Of a stretch of 64,000 nucleotides of DNA, positions 36,316 through 50,095 are shown piece after piece. The position numbers and the translations under genes are program-made. Every line of letters starts with the position of its first letter. Positions within the stretch are counted from its first letter, which is position 1. The stretch is from Desulfocurvus sp. (lineage in GTDB: Bacteria > Desulfobacterota > Desulfovibrionia > Desulfovibrionales > Desulfovibrionaceae): NCBI GenBank assembly GCA_020692325.1, contig JAIMKR010000003.1:52556-116555 (forward strand), in the 5' to 3' direction. Under the pieces are notes generated by a model, which saw nothing but the letters and a program-made list of their open reading frames with translations, was not told the origin of the DNA and searched no databases.

Positions 36316-37893
36316 CTAGGCGATATGCCTGCGCGGACTCTCCGTGTCCACGGTCCTGGCGAGGAGGAAGGGCCTCGCCTGGGCCAGGGTCATGGTGGGA
36401 TTGACGTGATGCACGCCGAAGGCGCGGCACAGGACGCCGTAAAGGTCGGTGTTCTCGACGAGCCGGTCGAGTCCCTGTTCCTTGGCCCGGTGTCCATAGA
36501 CGAGCAGGAGCTGATCCTCGGCCGTGTGGTTGCAGGAGGTGAAGCCCACGTTGCCCCGACGCACGGTGGGCGCGCCATGCGGAGGGTACTGGCTGTCGGC
36601 CAGAATGCGGCCGATGGTGGCGTCCGGCTGGTAGATGAAGTCGCCGGGGAAGCTGCGATAGCCGGGCCGCATGGCCTGGGCCACCATTTCGGCGTCGGCT
36701 GGGCTGATGGGAAAGCCGGACATCTCGGCGAGAATGGTCTGGATGTCGCCCACGCTCCCGCCCTTCATCCGCTTGATGGCGGCCTCGAAAGAGGACGTGC
36801 CGGCGCGGTAGGAGCGCAAGGCCATGGTGGCGTCATTGTACTCGGGGCCGGTGCCATTGACGCCCCAGCCGGAGTTGCCGTGGTCCGAGGTGACGATGAC
36901 CAGCGTGCGCGGATTGGTGCGGAGATAGGCGTTGATGACGCCGAGGGTGTCGTCGAGTTCAATGGTATCCATGATGGCGGACCACGCGTCGTTGGAATGG
37001 CTGGCGTGGTCGATGCGCCCGGCCTCCACCTGCAGGAGGAACCCGCCGGGATTTTTGGACAGCCGGCGCAGGGCGGCGGTGGTCATCTCCGGCAGGGAGG
37101 GCTGGCCGGAAAGATTGGAGTCGTTCAGCCGGTCCACGTGGTAGGCGAGATGCGAGCCGGAGAACAGCCCGACCAGGGGGGTGACGGCGGCGGGCGCGGC
37201 GAGCAGCCCCGCGCGGTCGGTCACGACGTCGCACCCGGCGGCGGCGAGGGCGGCGAGCAGATCCCGGCCGTCCTCGCGGTGTTTGGCTTCGAAGTGTTTC
37301 CGGCCGCCGCCAAGCAGCACGTCGGGCTTGAAGGCCAGCATCTCCGCGGCGATGTCGTCCTCCTTGTCGCGGTCGAGCTGGTGGGAGACCCAGGCGGCGG
37401 GTGTGGCGTGGGTGACGCGCGTGGTGGTGACGAGACCGCAGGCCACGCCGCGCGGCTTCAGCAGCTCGAAGATCGTCTTGAGGGGGCGGCCGTCCGGCAG
37501 GGCCGCGAGCGTGTGATTGACCGTGTGCACGCCGGTGGACCAGGCGGCCGAGGCGGGCGCGGAATCGGTGACGATGCTCGAAAGGCTCGCGGTGGCCATG
37601 TAGCCGATGCTGGACTTGGCGTCGCGCAGGCGGGCGTAGAGATTGGAGTCCTTGCGGCCGAAAACGCCGGTGCGGATCTCGTGCATGGCGCGCACCACGC
37701 CGGTGGGCATTCCGTCGCCCACAACGAAGATGACGCCCGGTCCCTTGGCGTGATCGAAGGGAGCGTCTTTTCCGCCCGCGTCGCCACGCGCCTCGGGCAT
37801 CATGCCCGGAAGCATGGCCGCCACCGCGCCCGCACCGAGAAGGCGCAGCATGTCGCGCCGGTTGAGTCCGCCGTTGCGTGAGCCATTGTCCAT
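36316..37893 (-). CDS. alkaline phosphatase with Tat-type signal peptide
   Basis: RRDMLRLLGAGAVAAML; VIFVVGDGM, TDSAPASAAWSTG, VEAGRIDHASHSND, VTSDHG. Confidence 0.92.
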   Translation of the reverse strand: MDNGSRNGGLNRRDMLRLLGAGAVAAMLPGMMPEARGDAGGKDAPFDHAKGPGVIFVVGDGMPTGVVRAMHEIRTGVFGRKDSNLYARLRDAKSSIGYMATASLSSIVTDSAPASAAWSTGVHTVNHTLAALPDGRPLKTIFELLKPRGVACGLVTTTRVTHATPAAWVSHQLDRDKEDDIAAEMLAFKPDVLLGGGRKHFEAKHREDGRDLLAALAAAGCDVVTDRAGLLAAPAAVTPLVGLFSGSHLAYHVDRLNDSNLSGQPSLPEMTTAALRRLSKNPGGFLLQVEAGRIDHASHSNDAWSAIMDTIELDDTLGVINAYLRTNPRTLVIVTSDHGNSGWGVNGTGPEYNDATMALRSYRAGTSSFEAAIKRMKGGSVGDIQTILAEMSGFPISPADAEMVAQAMRPGYRSFPGDFIYQPDATIGRILADSQYPPHGAPTVRRGNVGFTSCNHTAEDQLLLVYGHRAKEQGLDRLVENTDLYGVLCRAFGVHHVNPTMTLAQARPFLLARTVDTESPRRHIA

Positions 37894-38050
37894 GGATGCG
37901 AACCTCCGTGGTTGCATTGTTTGGGCGCAGGCTAGCGGCGCTGGCGGTCGCTGTGGTGACGCCAGTGTGAAAGATTGGTGGCGGCGACGAAAAGCGGCGG
38001 CGAAGGTCTCCCCCCGCCGCCGCGCATGACGTGCCGATCGAAACGCCCGG

Positions 38051-40294
38051 CTAGCCGCCGGTCTTCATCTTGTCGATGAGCGCGCGCAGGGCCTGGGCCT
38101 GCCCGGCGAGGTCGGTCACGGCCTGGCTGGACTGGCGCATGGCGTCCGCGGTCTCGGAGCTGATGCGGTTGATCTCGTTCACGGAACGGTTGATCTCCTC
38201 GCTCGTGGCGGACTGCTGCTCGCTCGCCGTGGCGATGCTGCGCACCTGGTCGGCGGCGGTGTCCACGAGGGCGACGATCTCGCCCAACGCCTCGCCGGAC
38301 TGGTTGGCCAGACCGGTGGCCTGCTCCACTGTGGCCACGGCGCGGCTCACGTTGTCGAGGTTCTTGCGGGTGCCGTTCTGAATGCCGCTGATGGCCGAAC
38401 CGACCTCCTTGGTGGCGGTCATGGTCTTCTCGGCGAGCTTGCGCACCTCGTCGGCCACGACGGCGAAGCCCCGGCCGGCGTCGCCCGCCCTGGCCGCCTC
38501 GATGGCGGCGTTGAGGGCGAGCAGGTTCGTCTGATCCGCGATGTCGGAGATGACGTTCATGATCTGCCCGATGTCCTCGGCCTGCTTACCCAGCAGATTC
38601 ATGTCCTCCTTCATCTCCACGGAAACCTTCTGCATGGAGCCAATGCCCGCCACGACCTTCTCGACGATGCCGCGGCCCTCGTCGGCCTTGTGCTTGGCGG
38701 CGGCGGTCGACTCCGCCACGCGGGAGGCGCTGCGCGCCACCTCAAGGACGGTGGAATTCATCTCCTCCATGGCGGTGGCGGTCTCGCTCACGCGGGCGGC
38801 CTGTCGCTCCGTGCCCTGGCTGGACTGCTCCACCTGGGCGGAAAGCTCCTCGCTGGCGCTGGAGACGACCTCCACGACCTTTTCGAGCTGATGGGCGGCC
38901 TGCATCATGCCCTCCGCCTTGGCGCGCTCGGCCGCGGCGCGGGCCTCGTGGGCCTCGGCCATGGCCTTCTTGGCGTTCTCCGTTTCGCGCTGGGCCTCCT
39001 CGCCCTTGGCCTCCGCCTGGGCGATCATGGCCTGCAGATTCGCCACCATGGTCCGCAGGGCCTTGGCCAGGGCGCCAATCTCGTCATCCTGCTGAATGTC
39101 GAGCTGCTGGCTGAAATCGCCCTCGGCCACCGAGCCCGCATAGCCGGCGGCGCGACGCAAGGGCTTGGTGAGCGATTCGGCGAAGATCCACAGCAGCGCT
39201 ATGCCCGCGCAGGCCACCAGCAGCCCCACGCCCACCTGAAGCACGGCGCCCCAGCGCGCCCGGGAGGAGAGATCGCCGTCCAGGGCGATGGCGTCGGCCA
39301 TCACCACCGAACTGGGCAGGCGAATGAGCACGGACCAGGGCTTGCCCGTGCGGCCAAGCCGCACCGGAGCGAAGGCCATCATGAACTTGCCGCCGTCAGT
39401 CTCGCCGGAGAAGGACTTGCCGGCCTGAATATCGCCGAGAACGGCCTGGGCGTCGCCGAGGATGCCGCCCACGGACTGGCCGATGCTCTTGGGATCGGCG
39501 CTGTTGGCGACGACGAGTCCCAGGTGGCTGACAATGAGCACCTGCCCCTTGCCGCCATACAGACCGCTGTTCACCTTCACGGCCAGTTCCTGCAGGAAGC
39601 CCAGGCGCAGGTCCGTGCCGGAAACGCCAAGGAACTTGCCGTCCTTCTTGATGGGCACCGAAATCGTGGTCAGCCAATCCCGCTGCCCCTGCACGATGTA
39701 GGGGAAGGGATCGAGCACGCTCTCCTTGCCGGTCTCGCGCGGGCCGAGGTACCAGCCGCCCTTGCGCACGCCGTTGGCGTGCTTGTCCTGACTTTCATAC
39801 TCAACCAACGGCTGGCGGGCGATTTTTCCGTTGGGATCGCGATTCCAATAGGGAATGAACCGCCCGCTGGCGTCATATCCGGCCGTGCCGGCGTACTTGG
39901 AGTCCGCCCCGTCCACCGCGTTCGGCTCCCAGGCGGAGTACGAACCGAGGTACTCCGGATTGTTCTCCAGATTCGCCAGCAGAATGGCGTCGTAAATCCC
40001 GCGCAGGGAGTCCTTGCCGATTTTCCCGCGCAGCACCTCGAAGACCTTGGAGGTGGTGCGCGCCGTGTCCAGGTTGTCCTGCAGGGCGCTGCCCACGGTT
40101 CCGGCCTGGCTGGTCGCCAGGACCTCCAGTTGCGATCTCGCCGTCTGGCGCAACAGGGTTCCCACCCGCTCGGAAATGAAGCGCTGAGTGAAGATGCCGG
40201 AAATCACGCCATAGGCGACAAGTATCGCCGCCGTCCCCAACAGACAGACGCCAGCCGCGACCGCAATTTTCTGCTTGATCGAATGGAGCTGCAT
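38051..40294 (-). CDS. methyl-accepting chemotaxis protein with dCache-like sensor, HAMP and MA domains
   Basis: N-terminal TM and Cache-like ectodomain; HAMP; conserved [45 protein letters not shown]. Confidence 0.95.
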   Translation of the reverse strand: MQLHSIKQKIAVAAGVCLLGTAAILVAYGVISGIFTQRFISERVGTLLRQTARSQLEVLATSQAGTVGSALQDNLDTARTTSKVFEVLRGKIGKDSLRGIYDAILLANLENNPEYLGSYSAWEPNAVDGADSKYAGTAGYDASGRFIPYWNRDPNGKIARQPLVEYESQDKHANGVRKGGWYLGPRETGKESVLDPFPYIVQGQRDWLTTISVPIKKDGKFLGVSGTDLRLGFLQELAVKVNSGLYGGKGQVLIVSHLGLVVANSADPKSIGQSVGGILGDAQAVLGDIQAGKSFSGETDGGKFMMAFAPVRLGRTGKPWSVLIRLPSSVVMADAIALDGDLSSRARWGAVLQVGVGLLVACAGIALLWIFAESLTKPLRRAAGYAGSVAEGDFSQQLDIQQDDEIGALAKALRTMVANLQAMIAQAEAKGEEAQRETENAKKAMAEAHEARAAAERAKAEGMMQAAHQLEKVVEVVSSASEELSAQVEQSSQGTERQAARVSETATAMEEMNSTVLEVARSASRVAESTAAAKHKADEGRGIVEKVVAGIGSMQKVSVEMKEDMNLLGKQAEDIGQIMNVISDIADQTNLLALNAAIEAARAGDAGRGFAVVADEVRKLAEKTMTATKEVGSAISGIQNGTRKNLDNVSRAVATVEQATGLANQSGEALGEIVALVDTAADQVRSIATASEQQSATSEEINRSVNEINRISSETADAMRQSSQAVTDLAGQAQALRALIDKMKTGG

Positions 40295-40766
40295 GGTTTC
40301 CTCGCTTTGCGCTTATGGTGCCAGAAAGACGTGGGGAACCGCCTTGTGAGTTCTCACCATGACAATCCTGCTGAACACTACGCAATATGTCAAGGTATAA
40401 TAGGGGATGAGCTGGCAATTCGTCGTTCATATCATCGACTGTAATAGTTAGAATAAAATATCCCGACGGATCTTCCGACGGACGTGACGGAGACGGAGGG
40501 ATAGCGAGGCGCATACGCAATGGCGGCGTGAGACGCGCGAGGCCGGGGAAGGAGCCATTCTCCATCCCCGGCCTCGGCAAAGGGTATGTTCTTCGAAGAG
40601 GAGGCGTTGCGCCCCACGCTGTCCTTATCGGCCGGCCGGACAAGGGCTTTAGGGCGGGGGCCGCCCCACGTTCCGGCGACCCTTCCCACTTGCCTGCCCG
40701 GGGCATATCGCGTACATCTCTCCCGTTTCAAGGCACGGTAGAAACCTCTCACCCAGCGGCGGAGAA

Positions 40767-44000
<3,234 letters not shown>

Positions 44001-44102
44001 CTTCCGGCGCGCCGCGCCAGGGCCGGGCGGTCGGGGGACGGAAGAGCCCCCGGCGCGCGAGGCGTCGTCCCCGGCCTGGACACCAACGCAAGGACACCCC
44101 CA

Positions 44103-45506
44103 ATGAAACGCGAGTATTGCGGACTCTTCGGCATTTACGGCCATCCCGAGGCCGCGCGCATGACCTATTTCGGGCTCTACGCCCTGCAGCACCGCGGGCA
44201 GGAGTCGGCCGGCATCGTCACCTGGGACGGCGCGGCCATCCGCGAGCACCGGGGCATGGGCCTCGTGCACGACGTGTTCAACGAGCGCCACCTGGGCAAG
44301 GAGCTCAAGGGCAACATCGCCCTGGGCCACATCCGCTACTCCACCACCGGTGTCTCGCTCATCCGCAACGCCCAGCCATTTCTGGTCCGCTTCAAAAAAT
44401 GGCACATCGCCGTCGGACACAACGGCAACCTCGTGAACACGCTGGAGCTCCGCCGCGAGCTGGAGAACGAGGGCTCCATCTTCCAGACCACCATGGACAC
44501 CGAGATCTTCGTCCACCTCATCGCCAAATATCTCAATGACGGCACCATCGAGGAGGCCATCCAGAAGGCCTGCGCGCGAGTCAAGGGCGCGTACTCGCTG
44601 CTCATCATGGCCAACGACAAGCTCATCGCCGTGCGCGACCCCCACGGGGTGCGGCCGCTGGTGCTGGGCCGGCTGAACGACAACTACGTCTTCGCCTCCG
44701 AGACCTGCGCCTTCGACCTCATCGAGGCCGAGTACATCCGGCAGGTGGAACCCGGCGAGATGATCGTCATCGAGGGCGGACGGCTCACCAGCCACCGGCT
44801 GCTGGAGACCGCGCCCAAGCGCGAGTGCATCTTCGAACTCATCTACTTCGCCCGACCGGACTCCATCGTCTTCGACGAGGGCGTGTACGAGCGGCGCAAG
44901 ACCATGGGCGCCACCCTGGCCAAGGAGGCCCCGGTGGAGGCGGACTACGTCATGCCCTTCCCCGACTCCGGCAACTACGCGGCCGTGGGCTACTCGCAGG
45001 CCTCCGGTCTGCCGCTGGAGCTGGCCATGATCCGCAACCACTACGTGGGACGCACCTTCATCCAGCCCAGTCAGGATATGCGCAACTTCAGCGTGCGGGT
45101 GAAGCTGAACCCCGTGCGCAGCATGATCGAGGGCAAGCGCATCGTCATCGTCGAGGACTCCATCGTGCGCGGCACCACCATCCGCACGCGCGTGAAGAAA
45201 CTGCGGGAACTGGGCGCGCGGGAAATCCACATGCGCGTCTCCTGCCCGGCCATCCGCTTCCCGTGCTTCTACGGCATCGATTTTTCCAGCAAGGGCGAGC
45301 TCATCGCGGCCACGACCCCGGTGAACGACATCGCCCGGTTCATCGGGCTGGACAGCCTGCACTTCCTGTCCATCCCCGGCCTGCTCGACTCCGTCACGGA
45401 GAAGAACGCCCACTGTCTGGCCTGCTTCGACGGCAACTATCCCATCGAGCCATGCGGCGGCCAGGGCAAGATGTGCCTGGAGAACGAGAGCAAGGTCACC
45501 GGCTAG
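44103..45506 (+). CDS. purF: amidophosphoribosyltransferase
   Basis: CGLFGIYGHPEAARMTYFGLYALQHRGQESAGI; VEDSIVRGTTIR. Confidence 0.96.
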   Translation: MKREYCGLFGIYGHPEAARMTYFGLYALQHRGQESAGIVTWDGAAIREHRGMGLVHDVFNERHLGKELKGNIALGHIRYSTTGVSLIRNAQPFLVRFKKWHIAVGHNGNLVNTLELRRELENEGSIFQTTMDTEIFVHLIAKYLNDGTIEEAIQKACARVKGAYSLLIMANDKLIAVRDPHGVRPLVLGRLNDNYVFASETCAFDLIEAEYIRQVEPGEMIVIEGGRLTSHRLLETAPKRECIFELIYFARPDSIVFDEGVYERRKTMGATLAKEAPVEADYVMPFPDSGNYAAVGYSQASGLPLELAMIRNHYVGRTFIQPSQDMRNFSVRVKLNPVRSMIEGKRIVIVEDSIVRGTTIRTRVKKLRELGAREIHMRVSCPAIRFPCFYGIDFSSKGELIAATTPVNDIARFIGLDSLHFLSIPGLLDSVTEKNAHCLACFDGNYPIEPCGGQGKMCLENESKVTG

Positions 45507-45552
45507 GCGGACGGGCGACAATGCCCACCGCGACACCCCAGGAGGGTTTGCT

Positions 45553-46584
45553 GTGACGAAGATCGAAGGGGCCGCCCCCAATCCGTGCGGCGGGACGCAG
45601 CCGCCCGCCGGGGGCTGGCTGTCCCTGGCCCGCGAGGTGCTCGACATCGAGATCGAGGGCATCGCCGCCGCGCGCGGGCAGCTGAACGGCGGCTTCGAGG
45701 AGGCGCTGGCCCTCCTCGCCGGCTGCAAGGGCCGCGTGGTGGTCACGGGCATCGGCAAAAGCGGCTTGGTCGGCCGCAAGATCGCGGCCACGCTTTCCAG
45801 CACCGGCACGGCCGCGTTTTTTCTGCATCCTGTGGAGGGAGCGCACGGCGACCTGGGGATGATCCGCCCGGGCGACGTGGTGCTGGCCCTTTCCAACAGC
45901 GGCGAGACCGACGAACTGAACAACCTGTTGCCGGCTCTGAAGAGCCTGGGCGCGCGCATCGTGGCCATGACCTCCAGCGCCACGTCCACATTGGGCAGCA
46001 TGGCCGAGGTGACCATCGAGGTACGCGTCCCGCGCGAGGCTTGCCCGCTCAATCTCGCCCCCACCACCAGCACCACGGCCACGCTGGCCGTTGGCGACGC
46101 GCTGGCCGTGTGCCTCATGCGCATCAAGGATTTCGGCAAGGGCGATTTCAAGCGCGTGCACCCCGCCGGGGCGCTGGGCGCGCGGCTCTCCCAGCCCGTT
46201 GGCCAGCTCATGCACACGGAGAACCTGCCCACGACCGGACAGGACGCCACCGTGGGCGACGCGCTCGCCGTGCTCAACGCCGGCGGTCTCGGTCTGGCCG
46301 CCCTCACCGACGCATCGGGCAGGCTCGCCGGCGTGCTCACCGATGGCGACGTGCGGCGCATGTTGGTGCAGAAGGGCTTCGATCCCAACCGGCGGGTGGC
46401 CGAGGTCATGACGCGCGATTCGCTCTCCGTGCCGGCCACCGAGAGCGCGGCGCACGTGCTCGACCTCATGGAGGCGCGGCAGATCACCGTTCTGCCCGTG
46501 CTGCGCGGGGACGGCACCCTGGCCGGGCTGGTGCACATGCACGACCTGCTGGGCAAGGGGCACGTGCGTTTCGCGGCGGGATGA
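45553..46584 (+). CDS. kdsD: KpsF/GutQ-type arabinose-5-phosphate isomerase
   Basis: SIS domain VVVTGIGKSGLVGRKIAATLSSTGT, two CBS domains; GTG start. Confidence 0.9.
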   Translation: MTKIEGAAPNPCGGTQPPAGGWLSLAREVLDIEIEGIAAARGQLNGGFEEALALLAGCKGRVVVTGIGKSGLVGRKIAATLSSTGTAAFFLHPVEGAHGDLGMIRPGDVVLALSNSGETDELNNLLPALKSLGARIVAMTSSATSTLGSMAEVTIEVRVPREACPLNLAPTTSTTATLAVGDALAVCLMRIKDFGKGDFKRVHPAGALGARLSQPVGQLMHTENLPTTGQDATVGDALAVLNAGGLGLAALTDASGRLAGVLTDGDVRRMLVQKGFDPNRRVAEVMTRDSLSVPATESAAHVLDLMEARQITVLPVLRGDGTLAGLVHMHDLLGKGHVRFAAG

Positions 46585-47117
46585 CGATGCCGGAGACGGA
46601 CGACGGGAGCGTGTGCGCCCGCTGCGCGCTGCATGGCGGCACCTGCTGCGCGCTGCGCCCGGGCGAGGAGGAGTTGTGCTTTCCCGTCTCCGCCGTCGAG
46701 CGCGCGCGCATGGAAGCCGCCGGAGCGCGACTGAAACATTTTACCCGGCAGGAGAACACGCGGGCCTTCGCCGAGAATCTGGCGCGACTGTTTCCCGGCG
46801 AGGAGGAGGCGCTGGCGCGGCTCTTTCCACCAGGGGGCGGACACGACCGGCTGACCATTCTGCCCGGCGGGGCCTGCGCGCTGTTGAAAACCGATGGCTG
46901 TGCCCTCCCCCGCGAGGCGCGACCGCTGTATTGCCGACTGTTCCCTTTCTGGATTCAGGGAGGGCGGACGCTCTATTTCGAAATGGAATCCTGCCAGGCC
47001 CAGCGCGAACGCCGCGGCGGAGCCGGTCTGGGCGGGATTCTCGGCATGACGGGCAAGGACATCCACGGGCTGTACGCCAGCCTGCGCACGGCCTGGGGCC
47101 TGCAGGAGAAAAAGTAA
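46581..47117 (+). CDS. YkgJ-family cysteine cluster protein
   Basis: CARCALHGGTCCAL ... GGACALLKTDGCALPREARPLYCRLFPFW. Confidence 0.75.
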   Translation: MTMPETDDGSVCARCALHGGTCCALRPGEEELCFPVSAVERARMEAAGARLKHFTRQENTRAFAENLARLFPGEEEALARLFPPGGGHDRLTILPGGACALLKTDGCALPREARPLYCRLFPFWIQGGRTLYFEMESCQAQRERRGGAGLGGILGMTGKDIHGLYASLRTAWGLQEKK

Positions 47118-49508
47118 ATGCCACCACGCAACGCTTCCACACAACCACAAGACAGACGCAATCCCTCCATGAGATGGAAACGACGCTTCAAGCGCAAGTT
47201 GTTCTGGATCATCGTGGCCATTCCGGCGGGTGCGGCCCTGTGCGCCTTCCTGGCCTTCTGGTTCTATTCGCGTGATCTGCCCGGCTTCCGCAACATCACG
47301 GACTACAAGCCACCACTGGTCACCACCGTGCTCACGCGCGACGGCCACGTGCTCGGCTACTTCTACAAGGAAAAACGCTTTCTTGTGCGGCTACAGGATA
47401 TGCCGCCCTACCTTCCCAAGGCCTTCCTGGCTGCGGAGGACGCGGGCTTCTACAAACATGACGGCATCGACCCCTGGGCCATCTTCCGCGCCTCGCTCAT
47501 GAACCTGAAGGCCGGCGGCATCCGGCAGGGCGGCAGCACCATCACCCAGCAGGTGGTCAAACGCCTGCTGCTCTCGCCGGAAAAGAGCTTCGAGCGCAAG
47601 ATCAAGGAGGCGGTGCTGGCCTACCGGCTGGAGAGCTACCTCACCAAGGATGAGATCCTCACCATCTACCTCAACCAGATCTTCCTGGGCTCCAAGTCCT
47701 ATGGCGTCGAGGCCGCCGCGCGCGAGTTCTTCGGCAAGCACGTGCAGGATCTGACACTGGCCGAGGCGGCGGTTCTGGCCGGCCTGCCCCAGGCCCCCAG
47801 CCGCTACAACCCGCTGGCCGACCCCGTCGCCGCCAAGACCCGGCAGAAGTACGTGCTGGAGCAGATGCTCTCCCAGGGGTGGATCACCCAGGGGCAATAT
47901 ACCGAGGCCATGAACCAGAAGCTGGTCTACAAAAGCATGGAGGACCACTCCTGGAAGGTTGGTGCGTATTATCTGGAGGCCGTGCGCCGCTTCCTCATCG
48001 ACAAGTTCGGCGAGGACCAGGTGTATCAGGGCGGGCTCACCGTCCAGACGGCCTGCGAACTGCCGCACCAGATCGCCGCGGACAACGCCATGCGCCGCGG
48101 CCTGGGCGACATGGCCAAAACCCGCGGCTGGGAAGGCCCCGCCGGGCACATCAACAAGCCCGAGGACTACGCGCGGTTCCTCGACGACACCCGCATCACC
48201 GAGGACCTCAAGCCCGGCAGCTGGGTGCGCGCCGTGATCATGGAAACCAGCCGGGAGCGCGCACAGGTGCGCTTCGGCCAATACACGGGTGTGATTCCCG
48301 CCAGCACCACCATGTGGTGTCGCAACGGCCGCAAGGACGTCTCCGGCGCGGCCGCGCCCGTGCCCGGCGACATCACGCGCATTCTGCACAAGGGCGACGT
48401 GGTCTGGGCCAGCGTGCGCGAGGCGCGCGGCGGCGGCGACTACTCCCTCGCCCTGGAGCGCGATCCCGGCCCCGAGGGCGCGCTCGTGTCCATCAAGCCC
48501 GACACCGGCGAGGTGGTGGCCCTGGTGGGCGGCTTCAGCTTCGACAAGAGCCAGTTCAACCGCGCCACCCAGGCCAAACGCCAGCCCGGTTCGTCCTTCA
48601 AGCCCATCGTGTACAGCGCGGCGCTGGACAACGGTTTCACGCCCGCCAGCATCGTCATGGACGCGCCCGTCGTCTTCGGCAACGCCGAAACCGGCAACGT
48701 CTGGCGGCCGGAAAACTACGAGGACACCTTCTACGGCCCAACCCTGCTCGCCACAGCGCTGGCCAAGTCGCGCAACCTCGTCACCGTCCGCGTGGCGCAG
48801 AGGATCGGCGTCAAGAAGGTCATCGAACGCGCACGCGCCCTGGGCATTGATTCCGAGCTGCCGGAGAACCTCTCCATCGCCCTCGGTTCCTCGGCCGTCA
48901 CGCTCATGAACCTCTGCCAAGCCTACACGGCCTTCCCGCGCGGAGGCTCGTACGTCAAGCCGCGCCTCGTGCTCAGCGTCAAGAGCCCCTGGGGCGAGAC
49001 CCTGTACAAGTCCGAGCCGCAGGCGGTGGAGGCCATCAGTCCGCAAAACGCCTTCGTCATGACCTCCATGCTCAAGGAGGTCATCAACGTGGGCACGGGC
49101 GCCGCGGCCAAGGCGCTCGGCCGTCCGCTGGCCGGCAAGACCGGCACAACCAACAACGAGCAGGACACTTGGTTCATGGGCTTCACCCCGCACCTGCTCA
49201 CCGGCGTGTACGTGGGGTACGACCAGTTGCAAAGCATGGGACGCGGGGCTTCCGGCGCGCGCACCGCCCTGCCCATCTGGCTGAACTATCGCAAGGCGGT
49301 GGAAAGCGAATTCCCGGCCGACGACTTCCAGCCACCCCAGAACGTCGCGTGGGCGCACATTACGGGGCCGGCCGGCGAGGGCTACTTCCTGCCGTTCTAC
49401 GAGGGCACGCAGCCGGCGCAGACCGACATGAACGCCAACGCCACTGCCAACGCCAACGCCACGGAACCAGGCAACGACGCCGACCTGATGAAACAGGGTC
49501 TGTTCTAG
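47118..49508 (+). CDS. penicillin-binding protein 1A (transglycosylase/transpeptidase)
   Basis: AAEDAGFYKHDGID, GGSTITQQVVKRLLLS, PGSSFKPIVYSAAL, AGKTGTTNNEQDTWF. Confidence 0.95.
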   Translation: MPPRNASTQPQDRRNPSMRWKRRFKRKLFWIIVAIPAGAALCAFLAFWFYSRDLPGFRNITDYKPPLVTTVLTRDGHVLGYFYKEKRFLVRLQDMPPYLPKAFLAAEDAGFYKHDGIDPWAIFRASLMNLKAGGIRQGGSTITQQVVKRLLLSPEKSFERKIKEAVLAYRLESYLTKDEILTIYLNQIFLGSKSYGVEAAAREFFGKHVQDLTLAEAAVLAGLPQAPSRYNPLADPVAAKTRQKYVLEQMLSQGWITQGQYTEAMNQKLVYKSMEDHSWKVGAYYLEAVRRFLIDKFGEDQVYQGGLTVQTACELPHQIAADNAMRRGLGDMAKTRGWEGPAGHINKPEDYARFLDDTRITEDLKPGSWVRAVIMETSRERAQVRFGQYTGVIPASTTMWCRNGRKDVSGAAAPVPGDITRILHKGDVVWASVREARGGGDYSLALERDPGPEGALVSIKPDTGEVVALVGGFSFDKSQFNRATQAKRQPGSSFKPIVYSAALDNGFTPASIVMDAPVVFGNAETGNVWRPENYEDTFYGPTLLATALAKSRNLVTVRVAQRIGVKKVIERARALGIDSELPENLSIALGSSAVTLMNLCQAYTAFPRGGSYVKPRLVLSVKSPWGETLYKSEPQAVEAISPQNAFVMTSMLKEVINVGTGAAAKALGRPLAGKTGTTNNEQDTWFMGFTPHLLTGVYVGYDQLQSMGRGASGARTALPIWLNYRKAVESEFPADDFQPPQNVAWAHITGPAGEGYFLPFYEGTQPAQTDMNANATANANATEPGNDADLMKQGLF

Positions 49509-49531
49509 ACCAAACGATGACCAACAAAACG

Positions 49532-49568
49532 GCGGGCCGGGAGAGCGAATCTTCCGGCCCGCTTTTTT
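49532..49568 (+). terminator. Rho-independent terminator after the PBP gene
   Basis: GCGGGCCGG ... CCGGCCCGC + TTTTTT. Confidence 0.88.
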
Positions 49569-49843
49569 CGTCCGATGGGCGGAGTTGCCCCGCTACACGG
49601 CGCTGGCGACAGGATAACCGTTCTGGCGGAGCCGCACGGTCCGCGACGCGCCGGACAACGACAGGCCCGCCCCTGAAAGGAATCACGCCCAGGGGACACC
49701 GATGCGGCCACGCCAATCCCCAAGCGATTCCCTGGCGGAAGCATCCCCGCCCGTCGAGGCGGCCGACGGCCGCAAGACCGCCGGAGACGACACCTTCGGC
49801 AATCCCGGAGGGGCTGACGCTTCGATAATAACTTGGGAAGACG

Positions 49844-50090
49844 AATGAATCCGGCTGTGGCGCGGGCGCAACCTGCCGCGCACTTCGAGGACGCTGGCGG
49901 GACCGTGCGCATGACGACCTTCGCCCACACCTTCGACGAATACAAAACGGCGTTCCGCGCGGCGGGGCTGCGCGAAGTCGCCCGGCGCGACTGGAGGCCC
50001 GTGGACTTCGGCGATGCCGCCACGCGCAAGATGTGCAAGCGCGGGGCGGAATTTCCGCCGCCACGCGGTACCGGGCGGCTTTGGAAGAGC
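49844..50090 (+). pseudogene. C-terminal remnant of a SAM-dependent methyltransferase-like protein
   Basis: FEDAGGTVRMTTFAHTFDEYKTAFRAAGLREVARRDWRPVDFGDAATRKMCKRGAEFP reads like a methyltransferase C-terminus; no Rossmann region upstream. Confidence 0.4.
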
Positions 50091-50095
50091 CGGGA

